DNA from: a candidate division KSB1 bacterium
GTDB lineage: Bacteria > Zhuqueibacterota > Zhuqueibacteria > Residuimicrobiales > Krinioviventaceae
Length of the DNA stretch: 64,000 nt
Assembly: GCA_034521575.1 (NCBI GenBank)
Contig: JAXHMJ010000005.1
Coordinates: 1,860,001-1,924,000, forward strand
Direction of reading: 5' to 3'
Notes under the pieces: model-generated
Told to the model about the DNA's origin: nothing
Seen by the model: the letters and a program-made list of their open reading frames with translations, nothing else
Database searches by the model: none
In this document: one piece after another, positions 53,532 to 64,000 of the stretch
How the letters are laid out: every line of letters starts with the position of its first letter
Numbering within the stretch: position 1 is the first letter of the stretch
Program-made: the position numbers and the translations under genes

Positions 53532-54555
53532 TCAGTTCCCCATCGCAGTCTGTATCCTGTTTAGTTGTTGCGCTCTGCTTTGTGCCGCTTTGGCGCGGCT
53601 CACGGTCCAGGTTTCCTGCAAGGACATGCGTTCACCGGGCTGCAGTGCCTGAAAGGCGCCGTGCACTTCCAGTTCCAGCAGGTTTTGCTCATCAGCGCGC
53701 ACCTGATTGTAGATTTCCACCAGCCGATGCTCCGGATGCATCCGGTGCACGGGTACCGGCTCGAACTCTATCAACAGCATCTGGCCTTTATCAAATGCGG
53801 CAATAAAAGGCTCGCGCGGCGTTAAAAACGCTTTTTGCACGCGCTGTTGTTTGCCTTCCGACGGCGCCGATGTGTGGAATGTAAAATAGCCGTCCTGAAT
53901 CGAATAGGGCATCACATCCCGATGCTCGTCCGCTTTCATACTGACCCAGTCCAGATGTTCAGAATCAGCGGGCACGTAAAACGAGGCGTATCCGTCCAGA
54001 CGCGTGTTCATCCAGAGATCCCACTGCACGGATGTGTCGCGGATGTTTTCAGCGCTGACAATGAACGTCACCTGTGAATCCGCCAGACTGATCTCTTTGG
54101 TCAGCCGGATGCCGCTGACCGGACTCGGCGGACCGGCCATCTTGAGATAATCCTCACGCTGTTTTAGTACCGCAAACTCTGCATGGGTTAGAAACGGATC
54201 CGGGCCAGTTGGCTTTGCGCTGCAGCAGTGTGTCATTCACGTCCTGCTGCAGCCACCATCCGCTCTGCGGCCCGACCCACACGATATGCCCGTAATACGG
54301 GGTCATTTCATGCAGCCGTGTGGCTTTCGGCGTCTCGGCAGGTTTCTGTTCCCAGAGTTCAGGAACCGCTTTCAGAATATTGTCCATGCCCGGTTTGTGC
54401 AGCGACACCACCCGGCCGCCTACCTGCGGCAGTACACCCACCTCAACATGTTCCGTTCTCAATGTAATCAGCATAGTTGCTTCAGGTCGTTGATCCGGGT
54501 CAGTGCATCCGGACAAAAACAAAACCATTGCTGTAAAGAGTATTAAATATTTCAT
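53532..54555 (-). CDS. DUF4380 lipoprotein, one apparent frameshift
   Basis: The first frame starts MKYLILFTAMVLFLSGC, a lipoprotein signal. It has VGGRVVSLHKPGMDNIL and HIVWVGPQSGWWLQQ, the aldose-epimerase-like pattern of DUF4380. Near 54200 the frame moves by one base and continues GPDPFLTHAEFAVLKQRED, then KMAGPPSPVSGIRLTKE, to a stop at 53532. Together they make the usual length of about 340 residues. Function is unknown; the fold suggests sugar binding or mutarotation. GGAG precedes the start. Confidence 0.75.
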
Positions 54556-54577
54556 CATCAACTCCACTAGTTCAAGG

Positions 54578-56962
54578 TTACTGCGTATAAATCCCACGTC
54601 CGTCAAAATCTACAATTGTCAGATTATCCAGCCTCTGAATGCTATACTTGACTTTGTTTCCCCGGGCATCCGTAATACGCACACCCCGGTCCAGATGCTT
54701 GAATCTAAGCACATTTTGTCCTCTTGCGCGTATGGTATAGGAAATATCCGACCTTGCGTCTACAGACTCGAGTTCGACCGTGGAAGAGACCAGACAATTT
54801 TTCAATTCACTGCGTTCCCGCATGTTGACGGCAAGCGTATTATCTCCATTCTCAATCTGTTTGAGAGGAATTTGCAGGGTGTGCTGCAGCGGTTCACCGT
54901 TCAGCAGCACCTCGGCGATCGGTCCGCTGCCGCTGTAGGTCACATCAAACAAACCGTTCTGATACACATAATCCGTCAAAGAGTCCAGATACTTTGTGCG
55001 GCGCACGGCAATTCCGAACGGCAGCCGGTGCAGCCCCATATGGGTGACCGCCGACAGCCAGGGCGCGATGGAATACACCAGCGGCCGCACATCGTGAAAC
55101 GGATCGCCGTCCTCTTGATCCACCAGTTCCGGTATGGTATAGGGCATGGGCAGATATTTCCCGGGACGCACACTCTGCGGCACCAGATAATCCAGAGCCG
55201 CCATGATGCGGTCCTCATCATACAATTCCGTATCCATGCTGGTCAAAATAGCGTTATAGGCGCAGATAAACATGCCTTTCGGATTGTCCTCCATATCCGC
55301 AAGCAGGGCGTTTCGGGCGTTTTTATAATGTTCGGGATAATTCGGATGCAGCGGCGGAATGGCCAGCGCCCAGCGGTAATCGGTCTGATCCATGCCGTAA
55401 GGATCTGCTGCCATCATCGTACCGTTGTCGGTCAACAGATCGCCGTAAGAAGGAAGATCACCCGGCGTGTCAAAAAAATGCCGCATATTCTCTTCCAGAC
55501 CCTCGGCCTTGCGCAGATACGTTTCAGCCGTCTCGGCGTCGGTCATGGCGGACAACATCATGTAATTGCTGTAATTGAGCATATTGATATACAAATCATA
55601 AGACCGGACGATCAGACTGTCTTTGTACGTGGATTGCCAGAAATCATTCGGCCGACCCACCGCATTGTCATACCCGTCTCCGCGGCTGCCGGTCAGCGGC
55701 GTCTCGCAGTAATAGTACCGGTAAAACAAACCGCGATCCTCATCGAACGAATAACGCTCCAGCCAGTCCATGCCCTGTTGCAGGTTTTTGAGGTATTGGC
55801 CGCTGACATAGCGGTCCTCGCCGGTTTGCGTCCAATGCGCAAACGCCGGCCAGACGGCGTAAAACAGACCGTCTTCTTCCCATTTGGTGATGGGACCGGC
55901 CATCAATTGACCGAAAAACCTGCCTTTCGGTTCTTCCCGGCTGATATTGGGATTCAAAAGCGCGATTTTACAATGTTCAGCAGCCGCATCTGCCCAGCCG
56001 GAATAGCAGATATGCGAGGTGTTCATACCGCCGTCCCGGTACCAGAGCAGATAATAAATATACTGATTCGTGGAGCGCATAAATCCGCCGTCCTGCATGG
56101 ACAGGGCGATACGCCGGTTTTTTTCCAGCAGTTTCTGCATCTCGGGTCGGTCTTTGAGCTGAAAGCGTCCCGTTTTCAGCGCTTCGGACACCTTTTGTTC
56201 ATTCACCCGAATTAATGCTTTCATGTCCGTTGATGCAATCTCCGCAGCGGTTTCGGCAACCCGTTCCTTTTTCAGCTCACCCATGATCACCAGCGGCTGT
56301 CCGGCCGCCAGTTCTGCGCGCGCGTAAATACTGCGGCCCTTGTCCAGCGTTAGCTGATGCCGAAACTGTCCGGCGCCGTCCCCCATCACGGCGGCAAAAT
56401 TTAAGACCCGCCCGCGGTCCGTATGCTGCAGCACAAACTGATTTTCAGTGCGCGCCAGAGCCGAATCCGATTTGTGGCTGGCCAGATCCACCTTGCCGTC
56501 CTGCTCAAACCACAAAACCAGCCCCGGTTCATCGAACAAACTCACCAGATGCAGGGTCTGGTTTTTAAAATACAGAATGCTGTGAAAGGGATCAAAGTCG
56601 CAGCGTTCAAACCGGTCCAGATTCAAACCCGGCAGCGTGATGCGATCGTACACCTTGCAATGGTCATCGCGATTGGAAAAATTGCGGTCGCGGTAATCCA
56701 GAGACGTCCAGGCCTGCGGTGAAATCCACAACTGCAGATCACTGCGGTCCACGCAATACTCAACACGCAACCCGTTGCGGTTCTGCATCAGGATAAAGGT
56801 TTCCGGATAGGTAATTCCGTACTGCGACGCGTTCATGTACAGCAGTTCGTTTTCACCTTTTTCATTCTCATTGATATTGACCTCTGTCTCGGCGCCTGAC
56901 GCGTACAGTCCCGTCAACACACAACTTAGCATCAATATCAGAACAAGCTTTAATTTTGACAT
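54578..56962 (-). CDS. Exported six-hairpin glycosidase-like protein, family unassigned
   Basis: A 794-residue protein with a signal peptide (MSKLKLVLILMLSCVLTGLY). An N-terminal beta domain (about 45-270) precedes an (alpha/alpha)6-barrel region with YYLLWYRDGGMNTSHIC, AVWPAFAHW, RYYYCETPL and YRWALAIPPLHPN. The RDGGM and acidic patches recall GH15/GH65-like and amylo-alpha-1,6-glucosidase-type barrels, but I cannot place it in a known family. A C-terminal beta domain follows (about 690-794). AGGGA precedes the start. It lies between deoC and the DUF4380 gene. Confidence 0.6.
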   Translation of the reverse strand: MSKLKLVLILMLSCVLTGLYASGAETEVNINENEKGENELLYMNASQYGITYPETFILMQNRNGLRVEYCVDRSDLQLWISPQAWTSLDYRDRNFSNRDDHCKVYDRITLPGLNLDRFERCDFDPFHSILYFKNQTLHLVSLFDEPGLVLWFEQDGKVDLASHKSDSALARTENQFVLQHTDRGRVLNFAAVMGDGAGQFRHQLTLDKGRSIYARAELAAGQPLVIMGELKKERVAETAAEIASTDMKALIRVNEQKVSEALKTGRFQLKDRPEMQKLLEKNRRIALSMQDGGFMRSTNQYIYYLLWYRDGGMNTSHICYSGWADAAAEHCKIALLNPNISREEPKGRFFGQLMAGPITKWEEDGLFYAVWPAFAHWTQTGEDRYVSGQYLKNLQQGMDWLERYSFDEDRGLFYRYYYCETPLTGSRGDGYDNAVGRPNDFWQSTYKDSLIVRSYDLYINMLNYSNYMMLSAMTDAETAETYLRKAEGLEENMRHFFDTPGDLPSYGDLLTDNGTMMAADPYGMDQTDYRWALAIPPLHPNYPEHYKNARNALLADMEDNPKGMFICAYNAILTSMDTELYDEDRIMAALDYLVPQSVRPGKYLPMPYTIPELVDQEDGDPFHDVRPLVYSIAPWLSAVTHMGLHRLPFGIAVRRTKYLDSLTDYVYQNGLFDVTYSGSGPIAEVLLNGEPLQHTLQIPLKQIENGDNTLAVNMRERSELKNCLVSSTVELESVDARSDISYTIRARGQNVLRFKHLDRGVRITDARGNKVKYSIQRLDNLTIVDFDGRGIYTQ

Positions 56963-57081
56963 TTTGTATCCCTTTTCATTTCAATTCATCAATCTTTTTT
57001 TGCTTTCTGCAATCCTGCGCCGGCCTGTTGAATCCTCGGATCATGGCGGATCAAATAAAATCCAAAACAAAGAATATGCAG

Positions 57082-57134
57082 ATAAAAACATGCCTGCCGG
57101 ACAGCCATACATCCTTGCAGGACCGTCCGACAGG
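57082..57134 (-). terminator. Possible intrinsic terminator after deoC
   Basis: Read on the minus strand, CCTGTCGGAC and GTCCGGCAGG pair over ten bases with one G-U pair, and GTTTTTATC follows. It lies 16 bases after the deoC stop. Confidence 0.45.
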
Positions 57135-57149
57135 GATGCTGTTCAGAAT

Positions 57150-57863
57150 TTAACCGCCAAAGCGCTGCCTGGCGTCATCCAGGATCTTGACGGTCGCTGT
57201 GGCGCCGCAGCGCGCCGCGCCGCAGTCGCGCACCATCAGCAGCCCATTTAGGGTGCGCACACCGCCGGCCGCCTTGACCTTAACCTCGGGATCGGAATGT
57301 TTGCGCATCAGTCGGAGATCATGTTCGGTGGCGCCTTCATAGGCGTATCTGCCGTCCTCGCCCTTGACAAACCCGAATCCGCTGGACGTCTTGACATAAT
57401 CGACTTTGAGTTCGCTGCAGATCTCACACAGTTTGATAATGTGCGCATCATCCGGCATATAATCATTTTCAAAAATCACTTTTAATACGGCATGGTTCGC
57501 TTTGGTCACCTTGACAATACTGCCGATTTCCTTTTTGACATAATCCCAGTCACCGCTCAGGACTTTGCCGATATTGACGACCATATCGATTTCAACGGCG
57601 CCGTCTTTGATGGCCTGTTCGGTTTCGAACACCTTGACATCGATGGCGCTGTTGCCGTGCGGAAATCCGATGACACAGCCGTTGATCACATCCGAACCTT
57701 TTAAATATTCAGCCGCTTGTTTGACCGCGTACGGTTTAACGCAGACCGACGCCGTATCATATTTGACAGCAATTTCACACTCTCTTTTTAAATCCTCATC
57801 CGTCATGGTCGGATGCAGGATCGAATGATCAATCATTTTTGCGAGTTCTTTGACAGTTGGCAT
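57150..57863 (-). CDS. deoC: Deoxyribose-phosphate aldolase
   Basis: A 237-residue class I aldolase starting MPTVKELAKMIDHSILHPTM. The Schiff-base lysine is in YVKTSSGFGF, the second conserved lysine in KVKAAGGVRT, and EIDMVVNIG is present. It cleaves 2-deoxyribose 5-phosphate to glyceraldehyde 3-phosphate and acetaldehyde. In glycan loci close relatives may handle other short sugar phosphates. GGAGAGGAA precedes the ATG at 57863, which I prefer over a longer frame. Confidence 0.93.
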   Translation of the reverse strand: MPTVKELAKMIDHSILHPTMTDEDLKRECEIAVKYDTASVCVKPYAVKQAAEYLKGSDVINGCVIGFPHGNSAIDVKVFETEQAIKDGAVEIDMVVNIGKVLSGDWDYVKKEIGSIVKVTKANHAVLKVIFENDYMPDDAHIIKLCEICSELKVDYVKTSSGFGFVKGEDGRYAYEGATEHDLRLMRKHSDPEVKVKAAGGVRTLNGLLMVRDCGAARCGATATVKILDDARQRFGG

Positions 57864-57983
57864 ATTTTCCTCTCCTTTTTTAGCTATATGTTTATACCTG
57901 TTTTTCGAATACTGTTTTGGACACATTCAGCGTCCTGGTTCCTTGTGTCAGCTTTTGCCGATGCTGTTGTAAAATATCATATA

Positions 57984-59129
57984 TCAGTCCGCTTCTTTGC
58001 CAAATTCTCCGAATGTGTGCGGTAAATCTCTGACAAATGCACTCAGTTTTTCTTTCAGTTCAGAGGCGGTTTCACCATACCCCACGTCCGTAACCAGATT
58101 CCGCTGTTCGAACGGATCATTTTCCAGATCATACAATTGATCCTTGTCAAAATAATTCGGAAAATCCCGGACTGCGCTATAAATCACGCCTTCGCCCTGC
58201 CGGTGCCAGTTGGCAATGCCGCTCCAGCCGATGCGGCGCGGTTCTCCGGTTTCGGCGCTTGTTTGCGCTTCGGCCTGCATTTTGTCCAGCACCTCCTGCG
58301 GCGGCCGATTGGCAATATACTTCCATTTCGGCGTGACCACCGCCTTGATGTACGCGCATTCCAGCAGCAGCGAATCCCGCCATCCATCGGCTTGTTCTTT
58401 TAAAAGCGGCAGAAAACTGCGGCCATCCCGCGACATATTTTCCGGCGGGGTTCCGCCGGCCAGTTCAATACAGGTCGGCGCGATATCAACGCTCGCGGCG
58501 ATCTGATCGATCCGGGATCCGGGTTCGACATGGCCCGGCCAGCGCAGCAGGAACGGCACCCGGTTGCCTTCGTAGCAGGTAAACTTGCCGCGCGACTGGT
58601 GATCGCTGGTAAAAATGACCATTGTATGTTCAGCCAGACCCAGCTCGTCCAGTTTTGCCAGCACCGCGCCCACACTGTCATCCATCCAGGTGGCCATGGC
58701 ATTGCGCTTGTCAATGCCGTGTTGCTCCAGACGCTTAAAAATCGTTTGCCGCGGCGGCTGCACATCCGGCGCTTTATCCAGCATGCCCGCCGGCGTCGCC
58801 AGTTTGTTGCCCATTTCCCAGTCTGAAAAATACTGACCGTGCGGGATCGGAAGCGGCATGTACAGAAAGAACGGCTGATCCTGAGACTGCTCGATAAACT
58901 TTAACGCTCCCTCTGTAACCCATTCCATATTGTGTGTGCGCATCTCCTCGGGCAGTCCGAGAAACTCGACGTTTTCCATATAGGCGCGTTCAATAAAATC
59001 AAAGTCCAGATCATCCGCATTGATGAGAATTACATTGGGTTTTCGCGCTTTGGAACAGGACGCGTTCAGGAAAAATCCGCCGGCAATCGCCGAGGCGCCT
59101 GCTGTTTTCAAAAAGGTTCGTCGTTTCAT
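57984..59129 (-). CDS. Sulfatase-like protein lacking the active-site signature
   Basis: 381 residues starting MKRRTFLKTAGASAIAGGFF (Tat-like) with a lipobox-type cysteine (NASCSK). The first metal strand PNVILINADDL is present. The sequence then passes at once to FDFIERAYMENVEFLG and HNMEWVTEGALKFIEQ, which normally lie over 100 residues further on. The C/S-x-P-x-R formylglycine signature and its surroundings are absent. The second half is normal: MVIFTSDHQSRGKF, VASVDIAPT-like ASVDIAPTCIELAGG, and DQLYDLENDPFEQRNLV. The junction keeps the frame, so this is an in-frame internal deletion or an assembly collapse. As written it cannot be an active sulfatase. Confidence 0.85.
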   Translation of the reverse strand: MKRRTFLKTAGASAIAGGFFLNASCSKARKPNVILINADDLDFDFIERAYMENVEFLGLPEEMRTHNMEWVTEGALKFIEQSQDQPFFLYMPLPIPHGQYFSDWEMGNKLATPAGMLDKAPDVQPPRQTIFKRLEQHGIDKRNAMATWMDDSVGAVLAKLDELGLAEHTMVIFTSDHQSRGKFTCYEGNRVPFLLRWPGHVEPGSRIDQIAASVDIAPTCIELAGGTPPENMSRDGRSFLPLLKEQADGWRDSLLLECAYIKAVVTPKWKYIANRPPQEVLDKMQAEAQTSAETGEPRRIGWSGIANWHRQGEGVIYSAVRDFPNYFDKDQLYDLENDPFEQRNLVTDVGYGETASELKEKLSAFVRDLPHTFGEFGKEAD

Positions 59130-59140
59130 CCTGTCATCTC

Positions 59141-61211
59141 CTATTTCAACACACCATCGGTTACACCGGGCCAGTCATCGGTCCGAAACGGTCCGGCCGG
59201 CAGTCCGACCGAATTGTACAGATTGCACACCGGATTGTTGGCCCAGGCATAGCGCACGGCTCTCGGTTCATCCATTGTATCGGACCAGACCACAACCTGA
59301 TCGCCGCGGATCTCGGCCTGCGCCGGAACAAATTCGCGATCCGGTCCGGCGATACTAAACCCCTTCAGCGTATTGCTGCCGCGGCTCACCAGACTATCCG
59401 CGGTATGCGCAAAATCAATGATTGCCCGGCCGTTTTCTATGGACATGGACGTGTAAACCGGACCGGACCCGAGCACGTCCTGCCCATAGGCCTGTGCCCG
59501 CGCCCAGAGACCCAGGCGCTTTCCCACATCCTGTTTGTTTTTCGGGTGAATATCATCCGCTTCGCCGATATCGATAATGACCGCCAGTCCGGTGTTTTTC
59601 AGTGTTTCAGCGGTCATGGCCTGCGCTTCGCGCAGTTCCGCCCAGGCGCTTTCTTCCGGCCCCTCACTGACAGCCATGTAATTGGCCAGCTGAACAATAC
59701 CGAAATAACAGGTCTTTTGATCCCACACACGCCGCCAGTCGTTGATCATCGCAGGCAGCAGGGTGCGGTACTGCCGGGCGCGGCCGGCATTGGCCTCGCC
59801 CTGATACCAGATGGCGCCGCGCATGCCAAAGGGCGCCAGCGGATGAATCATGGCATTGTAGAGTCCGGCGGGAGTATGCGGATGTCCCGGACCGCGCGGT
59901 TCCGGCGGCAAATCGCCGCTGCCCGGTCCCGTGACCAGGGACGGGATTCCAGGGCTTGTTCCACTTTGTATGTCCAGGCGCCGTGCAGTTCAATCTCTTG
60001 TGCGGTATCGTTTTTCTGCTGAAGCAGCCGCATTTGCGAACGCGCGCCGGCAAATCCACCCTCGCCAAAACGATCAAACACACGCACGGCAATGACTGCA
60101 TCACCGGCGCGCACAAGTTCAGCCGGGACGCTATATTTACGCGGATGCGTCCAGAAGGACGGCGTTTCCTCACCGGTCCGGCCTACCTCAACACCATTGA
60201 AACAGGTCACATCAAAATCATCAATCGGACCCAGGGACAGATTCAAATCCTGACCGGCCCAGGCATCCGGAATGCTGACGGTTTTGCGGAACCAGACCGC
60301 GCCGTCAATGCGCATATCCTCCCATTGTTCCCAGAATCCCGGCAACGTGCAGGTGCGCCAGTCGCCGTCATCGAACTCCGGATCGGCCCATCCTTTTTTC
60401 ACGCCCCGGTTGCCGGTGTCCGTCTGGTCAGACATCCAGCGTTTCTTTATTGTTTTTGATCTTTTCCACCAGTTCGCGGTATTCCGCCATGCGCCGGGGA
60501 TAATTCTGCGTCACATTCTCTGCCCAGTGTGTGACAAGAGGTTTCAACAGCGAATCAGAAACCAGCGCTTCTTTACTTGTCCAGGCTTCCGCCGGGGTGC
60601 CGCCCCAGGAACTGTGAATCAGTCCCACCGGTACATCAAGATGTTCATGCAGATGACGGCCGAAAAAAAACCCCACCGCTGAAAAATCGGCCACGGTCTC
60701 CGGTGAACACGGCTGCCAGTCTCCTTTAAAAGCTAAACCGGGGTGTGTCCGCTACCGCCTGTTTTACCGTACACAGCCGTATAGTCGGATAGACCGCATT
60801 TTTAATTTCCGGTTCACTGTTCATGGAAAAGCGAACGCTCCAGTTCATATTCGACTGGCCCGAACACAGCCAGACTTCCCCCACCAGCACATCCTCAAAT
60901 CGCGTGGTGTCCGCGCCGATGACCGAAAGAGAATAGGGGCCGCCTGCCCGCACGGGTTTCAGCTTGAGCGACCAGCTGCTGTCCTCCGCAACCGCCGCGC
61001 CGCGCAGCTGATCCGCAAACTTTACCTGCACGTAACCGCCCGGGTCCGCCTTGCCCCAGACCGGAATGTCCATATCCCGCTGCAGCACCATATGATCGCT
61101 AAAGATTGCCGACAACCGGATATTTTCAGCCGTGGGCGGTTTAACACCGCATCCTGCTGCCAGCACAAGCACGATGACAGCCATACACAGATATATTTTC
61201 GGGTGTTTCAT
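59141..61211 (-). pseudogene. Sialate O-acetylesterase-like SGNH enzyme with three apparent frameshifts
   Basis: The start MKHPKIYLCMAVIVLVLAAG with a lipobox cysteine has GGAGG upstream. AIFSDHMVLQRDMDIPVWG, then WLCSGQSNMNWSV (catalytic serine), identify the SASA family. Near 60730 the frame moves and continues GDWQPCSPETVADFSAVGFF and LIHSSWGGTPAEAW. Near 60430 it moves again to GWADPEFDDGDWRTCTLPGF. Near 59940 it moves a third time to GPGSGDLPPEPRGPG and GMRGAIWYQGEAN, with DDIHPKNKQDVGKRL holding the active-site Asp and His. The changes are +1, +1 and -1. All family blocks are present and in order, so residual sequence errors are a serious alternative to decay. Predicted role: removal of acetyl groups from polysaccharide. 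Confidence 0.82.
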
Positions 61212-61227
61212 CAGTTCCTCCTGCAAT

Positions 61228-64000
<2,773 letters not shown>

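Noticed and set aside
54503-56215. A 570-codon open frame on the plus strand
   Set aside because: It lies opposite the six-hairpin glycosidase, which has a signal peptide and a ribosome site. The plus frame is His/Arg/Gln/Ile-rich with no family motif and is a codon-bias shadow.

Overview
The window reads as one long run of minus-strand genes from a Gram-negative, carbohydrate-degrading, anaerobe-like bacterium with moderate GC. Many exported enzymes carry RR-type (Tat-like) or lipoprotein signals, and sulfatases, Gfo/Idh/MocA oxidoreductases, sugar isomerases and glycoside hydrolases are abundant. Corrinoid methyltransferase genes and intergenic hairpin repeats add to this picture. It fits environmental Bacteroidota/FCB- or PVC-type lineages; no marker gene lets me name the phylum. 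Coding features I can support are essentially all on the minus strand, so operons run from high to low coordinates.

Layout. (1) 1-9830: a corrinoid-dependent methyl-transfer operon. It has a sugar-type MFS permease, three UroD/MtaA-like methyltransferases (one fused to thioredoxin-like domains), a corrinoid protein, a MetH-activation-domain protein, a CobW/G3E GTPase and a homocysteine S-methyltransferase, with a frameshifted Gfo/Idh oxidoreductase inside it. (2) 10016-22477: a glycan catabolism block with a Gfo/Idh oxidoreductase, a NupG-like permease, a sulfatase, a tandem SGNH hydrolase, and GH9, GH97 and GH78 enzymes. (3) 22478-30943: an accessory stretch packed with toxin-antitoxin genes, most duplicated and partly decayed, between several families of hairpin repeats. 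It holds ParE-like pairs with dead toxins, Phd-type antitoxins, a RelE toxin, a Panacea-domain pair, and intact and decayed MNT/HEPN pairs. (4) 30944-43242: a six-gene defence operon, hsdM-hsdS-DUF262/DUF1524-AAA ATPase-S8 peptidase-hsdR, i.e. a type I restriction system with a GmrSD-like gene and an ATPase/protease pair inserted before hsdR. (5) 43306-44748: yidD, a zinc-ribbon DUF4177 protein and a lipoprotein. (6) 45291-64000: a second glycan block with two TIM-barrel isomerases, a Gfo/Idh oxidoreductase, GH2 beta-mannosidase-like, GH94 phosphorylase, DUF4380, a six-hairpin glycosidase, deoC, a sulfatase lacking its active-site signature, a sialate O-acetylesterase-like gene and a GH2 beta-galactosidase cut by the window edge.

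How it works together (inference): the two glycan blocks would strip sulfate, acyl and terminal sugar groups from a complex polysaccharide, import the products and oxidise or isomerise them, while the corrinoid operon would take methyl groups from a methylated compound, possibly a methylated sugar. No SusC/SusD pair is visible. Several long genes are interrupted by single-base frameshifts although both halves keep family motifs; this recurs so often that residual assembly indels must be considered alongside real gene decay.
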